NCBI GenBank assembly: GCA_016794025.1
Contig: JAEUKX010000025.1
Coordinates: 1 to 50,521 of the forward strand
Length of the DNA stretch: 50,521 nt
From: Rhodospirillales bacterium
GTDB lineage: Bacteria > Pseudomonadota > Alphaproteobacteria > CACIAM-22H2
Reading direction: 5' to 3'
Position numbers and translations under genes: made by a program. Under the pieces are notes generated by a model that had not been told where the DNA came from, did not search any database, and saw only the letters and a program-made list of their open reading frames with translations. Positions within the stretch are counted from its first letter, which is position 1, and the number at the start of each line of letters is the position of its first letter. Shown piece by piece: positions 9,744-17,809 of this stretch.

Positions 9744-10814
9744 ATGACGAACCGCAGATTCAATCTGGCGCTGGCCGGGGCCCTCGCGGCGCTGTGCCTG
9801 GCCACGGGTGCCGAGGCGCAGCCGCTGCGCCTGCTGACCTGGGCCGACTACGCGCCCAAGGACATCGTCGACCAGTTCACCAAGGAAACCGGCATCGCGG
9901 TCGAGGTGACGCTGTCGAACAACGAGGAGATGATCTCCAAGCTGCGCGCCACGCAGGGCTCGGGCTTCGACCTCGCCCAGCCCAGCCAGGACCGCATCCT
10001 CGGGCCGCAGCAGGAATTCGGCATCTACAAGCCCCTCGACCTCGCCCAGATCAAGGGCGAACAGTTCATCGCCTCGATGCTCGAGGCGACGAAGAAGAAC
10101 ACGACGGTCGCCGGCAAGGTCTATGGCGTGCCGCACATCTGGGGCACCGACGGGCTCGTGGTGAACACGAAGCTCGCACCCAACGTGAAGGACTATTCCG
10201 ACCTCTGCGGCGCCGGGCTCGAGAACAAGGTCTCGTTCCGCACCAAGCGGCCCACGCTGATCGCGTTTGCCTTCGCCGCCGGCATGGACCCGTTCGCGAG
10301 CTACGGCAACAAGGCGGCCTATACCGCGATGATGGAGAAGGTCGGCGCCACGCTCGCGGCCTGCAAGAAGAACGTGAAGTTCTTCTGGGAAGGCAAGGAC
10401 CCGCTGCTCGCGGGCCTGCGTTCGGGCGAGATCGTCGCGGCGATGGCGTGGGACACGGGCGGCTGGAAGCTCAACGGCGAACTGCCGGACATCAAGTTCG
10501 TCGCGCCGAAGGCGGGTGCGCTGGGCTGGATCGACACCTTCGCGATCCCCGCGCGCGGCCGCAACGACAAGGGCGCCTACGCCTGGATCAACTTCAACAT
10601 GCGCCCCGAGATCGCGGCGAAGGTGGCGGCTTCGGCCGGCAACTTCACGGCCTCGAAGGGTGCCGACGCGCTCACGCAGGGCAAGCTCAAGCAGCAGTTC
10701 CAGGAGAGCTTCCCGCAGGCCGCGATCGACAACATCAAATGGTACCCGGCCGTGCCCGCCGGCATCGAGGACATCGAGGGCAAGGTCCTTGACCGTCTGA
10801 AGGCCGGCTCGTAA
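9744..10814 (+). CDS. potD: Extracellular solute-binding protein, PotD/PotF type
   Basis: The periplasmic receptor of a spermidine/putrescine-class ABC importer, 356 residues, a typical length. A clear signal peptide ends at about residue 24 (LALAGALAALCLATGAEA). The mature N-terminus (LRLLTWADYAPKDIVDQF) is the PotD-type opening, and the later IPARGRNDKGAYAWINF segment is the usual C-lobe block. It precedes the ATPase and two permeases, so substrate delivery to that complex is expected. The ribosome site CGGGAG lies 8 bases before the ATG. The ligand may be a polyamine or another small cation or carboxylate; PotD-like proteins vary, so the gene symbol is provisional. Confidence 0.87.
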   Translation: MTNRRFNLALAGALAALCLATGAEAQPLRLLTWADYAPKDIVDQFTKETGIAVEVTLSNNEEMISKLRATQGSGFDLAQPSQDRILGPQQEFGIYKPLDLAQIKGEQFIASMLEATKKNTTVAGKVYGVPHIWGTDGLVVNTKLAPNVKDYSDLCGAGLENKVSFRTKRPTLIAFAFAAGMDPFASYGNKAAYTAMMEKVGATLAACKKNVKFFWEGKDPLLAGLRSGEIVAAMAWDTGGWKLNGELPDIKFVAPKAGALGWIDTFAIPARGRNDKGAYAWINFNMRPEIAAKVAASAGNFTASKGADALTQGKLKQQFQESFPQAAIDNIKWYPAVPAGIEDIEGKVLDRLKAGS

Positions 10815-10838
10815 CGCCAGGGGCAGGCGTAACCGCAG

Positions 10839-10868
10839 GGGGCGGCCGGCCCGTGCGCCGGCCGCCCC
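10839..10868 (+). terminator. Strong GC hairpin between binding-protein and ATPase genes
   Basis: A perfect 12-bp stem (GGGGCGGCCGGC with its complement) closes a six-base loop, 24 bases after the binding-protein stop. Only two T residues follow, so it is not a classical intrinsic terminator. A hairpin at this place in ABC operons often stabilises or attenuates the message so that the receptor is made in excess over the membrane parts. Confidence 0.6.
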
Positions 10869-10888
10869 TTCGCGGGCCCGCGATCCAG

Positions 10889-11968
10889 ATGACGGAAATC
10901 GCCGATCTTTCCCTCGTGCGCGTGACCAAGCGCTTCGGCGCGCACGCGGCCGTGGCCGCCGTCGAGTTCGACGTGGCGCGCGGCGCGTTCTTCTCGATCC
11001 TCGGCCCCTCGGGCTGCGGCAAGACCACGCTGATGCGCATGATCGCGGGCTTCGAGACGCCCGACGAAGGCGACATCGCCATCCGTGGCGCCTCGATGCG
11101 GGGCGTGCCGGCCAACCGCCGGCCGGTCAACATGGTCTTCCAGAACCTGGCGCTGTTCCCGACCATGACGGTGGGCGAGAACGTCGCCTACGGCCTTGCC
11201 TGCCGCGGCGTTGCGCGCGGCGAGCAGGAGGCGCGCGTGCGCGCAATCCTGTCGCGCGTCGGCCTGGGCGAGTTCGTCGACCGGCGCGTGACCCAGCTTT
11301 CCGGCGGCCAGCGCCAGCGCGTGGCGATCGCGCGCTGCCTCGTGCTGGAGCCCACGCTCCTGCTGCTCGACGAACCGCTGGGGGCGCTCGACCTCAAGCT
11401 GCGCGAGCACATGAAGATCGAGCTGAAGCGCCTGCAGGCGGATTTCAGGACGACCTTCGTCTACATCACGCACGACCAGTCCGAGGCGCTCGTCATGTCC
11501 GACCAGGTCGCCGTGATGAACCGCGGCCGGTTCGAGCAGGTCGGCAGCCCGCGCGCGCTCTACCGCGACCCGGCGTCGGCCTTCGTGGCCGGATTCGTGG
11601 GCGACACGAACCGCTGGGACGCCGAGTTCGCCGCCGCCGACCGCGTGCGGCTGCCCGGCGGCGCGCTCGTCGCCGGCCGGCGTTTCGGAACCGCCTCGGC
11701 GGGCCCGGCGACCTGCTTCGTGCGGCCCGAATCCGTGGCGCTGGCCGCCGATGCCGCCGCGCTCGCCGGGCTCGACAACCGCTACGCGGGCGAAGTCGTC
11801 TCGGTGCTGTTCGACGGCGCCAACTCGACGCTTCTGGTGCGCGCGCTCGATGGCGGCTTCGAGCTTCGCGCCACGCTGCCGCAGACGGGCGCGCTGGCGG
11901 GCGTCGAGAAGGGCGCGCGCGTGCAGTTCGGCTGGGCGGCCGACGCCGCGCGGATCTACGCCGCATGA
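10889..11968 (+). CDS. potA: ABC transporter ATP-binding protein, PotA type
   Basis: The ATPase of the adjoining importer, 359 residues. It has the Walker A motif GPSGCGKTT (from about residue 39), the Q-loop MVFQNLALFP, the ABC signature LSGGQRQR, Walker B LLLLDEP, and the switch His in ITHDQSEA. A C-terminal TOBE-like regulatory domain follows (about 240-359), as in polyamine and molybdate-type importers. I chose ATG 10889; the frame is open 36 bases further up, but that stretch is the hairpin. Its TGA overlaps the start of the first permease gene (ATGATG), which indicates coupling. Confidence 0.93.
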   Translation: MTEIADLSLVRVTKRFGAHAAVAAVEFDVARGAFFSILGPSGCGKTTLMRMIAGFETPDEGDIAIRGASMRGVPANRRPVNMVFQNLALFPTMTVGENVAYGLACRGVARGEQEARVRAILSRVGLGEFVDRRVTQLSGGQRQRVAIARCLVLEPTLLLLDEPLGALDLKLREHMKIELKRLQADFRTTFVYITHDQSEALVMSDQVAVMNRGRFEQVGSPRALYRDPASAFVAGFVGDTNRWDAEFAAADRVRLPGGALVAGRRFGTASAGPATCFVRPESVALAADAAALAGLDNRYAGEVVSVLFDGANSTLLVRALDGGFELRATLPQTGALAGVEKGARVQFGWAADAARIYAA

Positions 11969-12828
11969 TGCGCGCGCGCGGCCTTGCCTTCTGGCTGCTG
12001 CTGCTGCCGCCGGTCCTGTGGCTCGGGCTCCTCGTGATCGTGCCGCATGTCGAGATCGCGGTCCTTTCGTTCAGCGAGCGCGTGGGCCCGCGCCTCTACG
12101 AATTCGGGTTCGCGAACTATCTCGAGTTCCTGAAGGAGCCGCTCTACTGGCGCACCTACGCGCGCACGGCAATCATGTCGGTCCTCGTGACCGCGATCAC
12201 GCTCGTCGTCGCCTTCCCGGTCGCCTTCTACATCGCCAAGGCCGCGCAGGGCGCCACGAAGGCCGTGCTGTTCCTGCTCTGCCTGCTGCCATTCTGGGCA
12301 TCCGAACTCGTGCGCACGCTGGGCTGGATGATCCTCCTGCGCGAGACGGGCCTCGTCTCGGCGCTGCTGCAGGCCACGGGCCTTGCCGCGGGCCCGGTCG
12401 AGCTCCTCTACAACGACGGCGCCGTGATCCTCGGCCTCGTCTATGGCGGGCTGCTGTTCATGGTGGTGCCGCTCGTCAACGCGCTCGACAGCCTCGACTT
12501 CTCGCTGGTCGAGGCGGGCTTCGATCTTGGCGGCAGCCGGATCGACGTGCTGCGCCGCATCGTCGTGCCCCACGCGATGCCCGGCATCGTGGCGGGCTCG
12601 ATCGTCGTCTTCATGCTGACGGTGGGCAACTTCGTCACGCCTGCCCTGCTGGGCGGCAAGAACGGGCTGTGGTTCACCGAGCAGATCTACGCGCAGTTCA
12701 TCACGCGCTTCAACTGGCCGCAGGGGGCCGCCTTCGGCCTGCTGCTGCTCGTGCTGTCGAGCGCCATCGTCTGGATCGGGCTGCGGCTCACCGGGCAGGG
12801 CTTCGGCGAGACGATGCGGCGGGGCTGA
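11965..12828 (+). CDS. potB: ABC transporter permease, PotB type
   Basis: The first membrane subunit of the importer, 287 residues. About six hydrophobic helices are visible, starting with GLAFWLLLLPPVLWLGLLVI. The cytoplasmic EAA loop is seen as EAGFDLGGSRIDVLRRIVVP, which contacts the ATPase. It starts inside the stop of the ATPase gene and is followed three bases after its own stop by the second permease, so all four genes form one operon. Confidence 0.9.
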   Translation: MMRARGLAFWLLLLPPVLWLGLLVIVPHVEIAVLSFSERVGPRLYEFGFANYLEFLKEPLYWRTYARTAIMSVLVTAITLVVAFPVAFYIAKAAQGATKAVLFLLCLLPFWASELVRTLGWMILLRETGLVSALLQATGLAAGPVELLYNDGAVILGLVYGGLLFMVVPLVNALDSLDFSLVEAGFDLGGSRIDVLRRIVVPHAMPGIVAGSIVVFMLTVGNFVTPALLGGKNGLWFTEQIYAQFITRFNWPQGAAFGLLLLVLSSAIVWIGLRLTGQGFGETMRRG

Positions 12829-12831
12829 GCG

Positions 12832-13671
12832 ATGGGAAAGCCCACCCGCGCCTGGAAGCTCTATGTCGCGTGCTTCTACCTTTTCCTGTTCGCGCCGCTT
12901 GCGGTCGTGGCGGTGTTCGCGTTCAACGCCGGGCAATATCCCACGCCGCCGTGGCGCGGCTTCACGCTGGAATGGTTCGTGGGCACGGGCGCGCTCTTCG
13001 GCCGGCCGGGCGTGCTGCGCGATGCGCCCATGCTTGCAAGCCTGCTCGCCAGCGTGAAGGTGGCGCTGCCGGTGGCGGGGCTTGCCGTGGCGCTGGGCAC
13101 GGCCAACGCCTTCCTCCTCGAGCGGCACGACTTTCCCGGCAAGGCGCTGCTGGCCAACGTGATGCTGTGGCCGCTCGTCATCCCCGGGGTGATCCTCGGC
13201 ATCTCGATCCTCGCCTTCTCCAGCCGCGTGGCGAACGGGCTCGAGGACATGCTCGACGCCGATCTCGATTTCCTGCGCCCCGGTCTGCCGCTGGTCGTGG
13301 CTGGCCAGCTCTCGTTCATCCTGACGATCTCGACGCTCGTGATCTCGGCGCGCCTTCGCCGCTTCGACCGCTCGCTCGAGGAGGCGGCGCGCGACCTCGG
13401 CGCGTCGGCCTGGCGCACGCTCGTCACGGTGACGCTGCCCTATCTCAGCCCCGCAATGATCGGTGCCGGGCTCGTGGCCTTCCTGATGAGCTTCGAGAAC
13501 TTCAACACGACGCTGATCCTCGTGGGCTCCGACCCGCCGCTGCCGGTCTACATGTACGGACAGATGCGCGAGGGGGCGAGCCCGGCCATCAACGCGGTCA
13601 GCCTCGTGCTGATGCTGGGCACGGCGGCCATCGCCACGCTCTTCGCGCTGGTCCAGCGCCGGGCCGACTGA
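12832..13671 (+). CDS. potC: ABC transporter permease, PotC type
   Basis: The second membrane subunit, 279 residues, with about six helices beginning KLYVACFYLFLFAPLAVVAV. The EAA loop reads EEAARDLGASAWRTLVTVTL, the classic PotC form. An FENFNTTLILVG segment in the last third is also typical. It is the last gene of the importer operon; a short imperfect GC hairpin (13705-13723) follows before the next gene. Confidence 0.9.
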   Translation: MGKPTRAWKLYVACFYLFLFAPLAVVAVFAFNAGQYPTPPWRGFTLEWFVGTGALFGRPGVLRDAPMLASLLASVKVALPVAGLAVALGTANAFLLERHDFPGKALLANVMLWPLVIPGVILGISILAFSSRVANGLEDMLDADLDFLRPGLPLVVAGQLSFILTISTLVISARLRRFDRSLEEAARDLGASAWRTLVTVTLPYLSPAMIGAGLVAFLMSFENFNTTLILVGSDPPLPVYMYGQMREGASPAINAVSLVLMLGTAAIATLFALVQRRAD

Positions 13672-13736
13672 AGGGCAGACTGGATCGGCAGGCCGGGGGC
13701 TTGCGCGCCCTCCGGTCGGGCGTCATATATCCGCCC

Positions 13737-14552
13737 ATGGCCCACTGGACCCTCGACGACATCGACTGGTCGGCATTCCGCCCCGACCTCGTCGACCCCG
13801 AACTCGTGCGCGTGGCGAAGGCGGCGGCACTGGTCGAGCACAACGGCGCGGATTATGCCGTCTATCTCAACAACGTCTTTGCGGGCGACGGCACGTTCGG
13901 CCCGGCCATCGACATCTGGGCGAAGGAGGAGGTCCAGCACGGCGCCGCGCTGGCGCGCTGGGCGACGCTGGCCGACCCGTCGTGGGATTTCGCGGCCGCC
14001 TCGAAGCGCTTCTCCGAGGGTTACCGAATCCCGCTCGACGTGGCCGCCTCGGTGCGCGGCTCGCGCACGGCCGAGCTCATCGCACGCTGCATCGTCGAGA
14101 CGGGGACGAGCAGCTATTACGCCGCACTGGCCGATGCCGCCGACGAGCCGGTGTTCCGCGCCGTGTGCCGGCGCATCGCGGCCGACGAGCTGCGCCACTA
14201 CAAGCTTTTCTACGACCACATGCGCCGCTACCAGGCGGCCGAGAATCTCGGGCGGTGGGGGCGGCTGCGCACCGGCCTTGGCCGCATCGCGGAGTCGGAG
14301 GACGACGAGCTGTCCTACGCCTACTACGCCGCGAACCTGTGGCCGGCCCCCTACGACCGGCGCACCGCCGCGCGCGCCTATGCGCGGCGCGCCTATTCGG
14401 TCTACCGCCCGGTCCATATCGAGCGCGGCATCGGCATGGCGCTGAAGGCCGTGGGCCTGAAACCGCAGGGCCGCCTGCACCGTGCGCTTGCCGCCATCGC
14501 ATCGCGCCTGATGGCCGCGCGCGCCCGTTCGCTTGCCGCCGCGGACGCCTAG
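13737..14552 (+). CDS. Ferritin-like (acyl-ACP desaturase-like) domain protein
   Basis: The product is 271 residues, helical, with two carboxylate-histidine motifs of a di-iron four-helix bundle: KEEVQHGAAL (about residue 63) and ADELRHYKLF (about 152). The Glu at SRTAELIARCIVE offers another ligand. This pattern matches ferritin-like proteins of the desaturase/AurF-like group, which use a di-iron centre for oxidation chemistry; the substrate is unknown. It has no signal peptide. Its last four bases overlap the convergent rppH gene. No strong ribosome site precedes the ATG at 13737. Confidence 0.8.
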   Translation: MAHWTLDDIDWSAFRPDLVDPELVRVAKAAALVEHNGADYAVYLNNVFAGDGTFGPAIDIWAKEEVQHGAALARWATLADPSWDFAAASKRFSEGYRIPLDVAASVRGSRTAELIARCIVETGTSSYYAALADAADEPVFRAVCRRIAADELRHYKLFYDHMRRYQAAENLGRWGRLRTGLGRIAESEDDELSYAYYAANLWPAPYDRRTAARAYARRAYSVYRPVHIERGIGMALKAVGLKPQGRLHRALAAIASRLMAARARSLAAADA

Positions 14553-15022
14553 CGCGCCACGTTCGCGCGCACGATCGGCCCGAGCTCGGCCAGCACGGCT
14601 TCGTAGAGCGGGCGCTTGAACGGCACGATCAGGCCGGCAAGCGTGTCGAGCTCGGCCCAGCGCCAGCGCGCGAACTCGGCCTCGTGCGCGTCGAGATCGA
14701 TGTCGGCATCGCTGCCGTAAAAGCGCGCGGCATACCATTTCTGCCGCTGGCCCGCGAAGCGGCCGCCCCACATGCGCGCGGCCAGTTCCGCGGGCAGGTC
14801 GTAGGCGATCCAGTCGCGCGTCTCGCCCACGATGTCGGCGGCGCGCACGCCCGTCTCCTCGGCAAGTTCGCGCAGGGCCGCCGCGCGCGGATCCTCGCCC
14901 TCGTCGATGCCGCCCTGCGGCATCTGCCAGGCGCCGGGCGCGTCGCTGCGCTCGCCCACGAAGGCGCGGCCCGACGGATCGAAGAGCAGGATGCCCACGC
15001 CGGGCCGGTAAAGGCGCGTCAC
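14549..15022 (-). CDS. rppH: RNA pyrophosphohydrolase RppH
   Basis: A Nudix hydrolase of 157 residues that removes pyrophosphate from the 5' end of mRNA and so starts decay. The Nudix box is complete: GGIDEGEDPRAAALRELAEE, then TGV. The N-terminal YRPGVGILLFD and QMPQGG blocks, and the QKWYAARFYG block, are typical of RppH. It starts at GTG 15022, whose last bases overlap the stop of the deacetylase gene (GTGA), so it is the coupled last gene of the envelope block. Confidence 0.93.
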   Translation of the reverse strand: MTRLYRPGVGILLFDPSGRAFVGERSDAPGAWQMPQGGIDEGEDPRAAALRELAEETGVRAADIVGETRDWIAYDLPAELAARMWGGRFAGQRQKWYAARFYGSDADIDLDAHEAEFARWRWAELDTLAGLIVPFKRPLYEAVLAELGPIVRANVAR

Positions 15023-16419
15023 TTGTGCTGGGCCGGCGGCGGAGCGGTGCGGGCGGGCGCCGGGCGCGCGGGGGCTGCCGCCGGGGCCGGCGGCGGCGCT
15101 TCGGCGGCGGGGGCTGCCGGTGCCGCACCGGGCATGGGCTGGCGGTTGACGATGGCCGAGACCGGCGCCAGCGCGATGCCGCGCTGGTCGAGCTGCGGCA
15201 GCCAGTTGATCAGCCGCTCGAACGTCACCGGATAGGTCTGCGCGATGCCCATCGCCGCGCCGTTCTGGCGCGCGAGCCGCTCGAGGTCGGCGAGCGCGCG
15301 GTCGATGGCGGGACGCGAGGCCTCCTGGTCGATCAGCCGGTCGGCATAGGCGCGCGGCACGCCCACGTCGTCGGCCACCTTGATGGCGATCGAGGTGGAC
15401 GCCGTGCGCGCGTCGACGAACAGCAGCCCGCGCTGGAACAGCCGGTCGATCACGGGCCGCATCGCGTCGGTCGAGGTCGTGAAGCGCGAGCCCTGCGCGT
15501 TGACGATGCCGACATAGCCCTGCGCGCGCTCGAGCGTCCAGGTGAGCCGCTCCATGTTCTGTCGCGGCGTCAGCGTGGTGAGCAGCGTCTGCGGGCCGGG
15601 GTCGGTGTTGGGAAAGTCGGCCGGTTCCATCGGCAGGCTCAGCAGCACCTCGTGCCCGGCCGCGCGCGCCAGCGCCACCCACTGCGCAAGGCCGTCGGCG
15701 TAGGGCGTGAAGGCCAGCGTGATGGCGCCGCCGAGATTCTGGATCGCGGCATTGGTCGCCGCCTGGCTCTTGCCGAGGTCGGCGATGACAAGCGCGATGC
15801 GCGGGCGCTTGTCTTCCGGATCGAACGGGCGCGCGAAGCGCACCCAGGTCGGCGCCTCGACATCGCGCGGCGGCAACGGCGGGGCGGCCGGCCGGCCCTG
15901 CGGCGGTCGCGCGGCCTGCTGGGGTGGTGCGGGGGGCGGTGCCGGTGCCGGTGCCGGGGCGGGCGGCGGCGGTACGGCAGCGGCAGGCGGTGGCGCCGGT
16001 TCGCTCTTGACCGGTGCAACGGGGGCGGCCGGCGCCGGTTCGGGCGCTGCGGCAACGGGCGGTGCTGCGGGCGGTGGCGGGGCGGGCGGGGCCGGCTCGG
16101 GCTCAGGCTTGGGGGCTTCCGCGGCGGGCGCAGGCGCGGTCGGCTCCGGCGGCACGACCGGCTTGGGGACGGGCGGGGCCGCCGGCGGGATGATGATTTC
16201 GGCCGCGACCGGCGGGCCCAGGTCGATCATCGGCTCGGCCGGATTGAGATTGATCCAGATCGCGAACCCGCCGGCGCCCGCGATCAGCAACGCCCAGGCA
16301 AGCGTCAGCAGCGACGGGCCACGTCGTTCGGGCATGGGTTCGGCCGGCGCCAGCATCGGCGGCACAGGCGGGGCATCCGACGTCTCGCCCGCGCTTCTCT
16401 CGGCGTCGGTTTCTGCCAT
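15019..16419 (-). CDS. yibQ: Divergent polysaccharide deacetylase (YibQ/DUF610 family) with long Pro/Ala linker
   Basis: The product is 466 residues. One membrane helix (about 38-58, TLAWALLIAGAGGFAIWI) anchors it in the inner membrane. Residues of about 75-190 are extremely rich in Pro and Ala and form a disordered periplasmic spacer. The C-terminal domain (about 200-430) is the divergent polysaccharide deacetylase fold, with RIALVIADLGKSQAAT, LPMEPADFPNTDPGP and FVDARTAST blocks. The family sits beside envC and ctpA in many proteobacteria and is thought to act on cell-wall glycans; activity is not established. It overlaps rppH by four bases and follows ctpA by 27 bases. Confidence 0.9.
   Translation of the reverse strand: MAETDAERSAGETSDAPPVPPMLAPAEPMPERRGPSLLTLAWALLIAGAGGFAIWINLNPAEPMIDLGPPVAAEIIIPPAAPPVPKPVVPPEPTAPAPAAEAPKPEPEPAPPAPPPPAAPPVAAAPEPAPAAPVAPVKSEPAPPPAAAVPPPPAPAPAPAPPPAPPQQAARPPQGRPAAPPLPPRDVEAPTWVRFARPFDPEDKRPRIALVIADLGKSQAATNAAIQNLGGAITLAFTPYADGLAQWVALARAAGHEVLLSLPMEPADFPNTDPGPQTLLTTLTPRQNMERLTWTLERAQGYVGIVNAQGSRFTTSTDAMRPVIDRLFQRGLLFVDARTASTSIAIKVADDVGVPRAYADRLIDQEASRPAIDRALADLERLARQNGAAMGIAQTYPVTFERLINWLPQLDQRGIALAPVSAIVNRQPMPGAAPAAPAAEAPPPAPAAAPARPAPARTAPPPAQHK
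15838..16200 (-). repeat. Low-complexity Pro/Ala-coding tract inside the deacetylase gene
   Basis: This stretch is made of imperfect short GC repeats, including three tandem copies of GGTGCC on the plus strand at 15938-15955. It codes for the Pro/Ala spacer between the membrane anchor and the deacetylase domain. Such tracts tend to change length by slippage. Confidence 0.7.
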
Positions 16420-16446
16420 CTCGGGGGAGCGCCGCGCCGGCGGCGG

Positions 16447-17754
16447 TCAGTTGTTCCGCTGGATGTAGAGCGCCACGCCGCGCAGCAGGTCGAAGGCGCG
16501 GGCAAGCTGGTAGTCCTGCGCCTCGGGCTGGTTCTCGGCCTCGGCAGTACCCGGCTGGGCGGGGCGCGCCTGCTCGTTGCGCAGCGCGCCGCGCAGGTCG
16601 GCTTCGCGCCGCTGCGGGCCCTGCTGCGTCACCTCGATGCGCGCCTGCTCAACGACGATGTCGGGGTCGATGCCCTGTGCCTGGATCGAGCGACCCGACG
16701 GCGTGTAGTAGCGCGCCGTCGTGAGGCGGATCGCCCCCTGGTTGCCGATGGGACGGATCGTCTGGACCGAACCCTTCCCGAAGCTGCGCGTGCCCAGCAG
16801 GATCGCGCGGCGCTGGTCCTGCAGCGCCCCCGCGACGATCTCGGAGGCCGAAGCCGAACCGCCATTGATGATCACGACGAGCGGCAACCCGTTCAGGACG
16901 TCGCCCGCACGCGCGTTGAAGCGCTGCGCGTCGTCCTGCCGCCGGCCGCGCGTCGAGACGATCTCGCCGCGCTCGAGGAAGGCGTCGGAAACCGCGATCG
17001 CCTGGTCGAGCAGGCCGCCGGGATTGTTGCGCAGGTCGAGCACGAGACCCTTGAACTTGTTGCCCGCCTGCTCGCGCATCTTGGTGACGGCATCGCGCAG
17101 GCCCGAATCGGTCTGCTCGGTGAACGACGTGATGCGCACGTAGCCGATGTCGCCTTCGAGGCGCGAGCGAACCGACTGGATGCGGATGACGGCGCGGTTG
17201 AGCGTCACGTCGAAGGGCGGCTGGTCGCCGCGCCGGATCGTCACCTTGATCGCGCTGTTGACGGGGCCGCGCATTTTTTCGACCGCTTCCTGGAGCGTCA
17301 GGCCCAGCACCGCCTCGCCGTCGAGCTGGACGATGAAATCGTTCGGCTTGAGGCCCGCGCGCGCGGCCGGCGTGTCGTCGATGGGCGAGACGACCTTGAC
17401 GAGGCCGTTCTCCATCGTGACCTCGATGCCCAGTCCGCCGAACTCGCCGCGAGTCTGCACCTGCATGTCGCGGTACGAGCGCGCGTTGAGGAACGAGGAA
17501 TGCGGATCGAGTGCGGTCAGCATCCCGTTGATCGCGTCCTCGATCAGCTTGCGGTCCTGCACTTCCTCGACATAGTCCGAGCGCACGATCTCGAAGATCT
17601 CGCCGAACAGGTTGAGCAGGCGGTAGGTCTCCGATGCGCCGCCGGTCGCCGGCGTCTGCGCCGGGGCCTGCGCCCGCGCACCGGTCATCACCGCGGCAGG
17701 CAGGACCGTCAATGCGGTCGCGAGGGTCGCGGCGGCAAGCTTGCGGGCGAACAT
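16447..17754 (-). CDS. ctpA: S41 family carboxy-terminal processing peptidase
   Basis: A periplasmic serine protease of 435 residues that trims or degrades envelope proteins from their C-terminus. It has a signal peptide (FARKLAAATLATALTVLPAA), a PDZ domain (about 95-180) and the S41 protease core. The catalytic Ser-Lys dyad is seen as GGSASASEIV (Ser302) and SFGKGSV (Lys327), with the 25-residue spacing usual for Prc/CtpA. The start at 17754 is supported by AAGGA 8 bases upstream; an ATG at 17802 would put 16 extra residues before the signal peptide. It lies between envC and the deacetylase gene, where EnvC-amidase systems and CtpA together tune peptidoglycan hydrolases in other bacteria. 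Confidence 0.93.
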   Translation of the reverse strand: MFARKLAAATLATALTVLPAAVMTGARAQAPAQTPATGGASETYRLLNLFGEIFEIVRSDYVEEVQDRKLIEDAINGMLTALDPHSSFLNARSYRDMQVQTRGEFGGLGIEVTMENGLVKVVSPIDDTPAARAGLKPNDFIVQLDGEAVLGLTLQEAVEKMRGPVNSAIKVTIRRGDQPPFDVTLNRAVIRIQSVRSRLEGDIGYVRITSFTEQTDSGLRDAVTKMREQAGNKFKGLVLDLRNNPGGLLDQAIAVSDAFLERGEIVSTRGRRQDDAQRFNARAGDVLNGLPLVVIINGGSASASEIVAGALQDQRRAILLGTRSFGKGSVQTIRPIGNQGAIRLTTARYYTPSGRSIQAQGIDPDIVVEQARIEVTQQGPQRREADLRGALRNEQARPAQPGTAEAENQPEAQDYQLARAFDLLRGVALYIQRNN

Positions 17755-17809
17755 TCGAGGGTTCCTTTCCGCGACGGCGACGATCGCCTTCGCATACGCC
17801 ATTCGCGCG

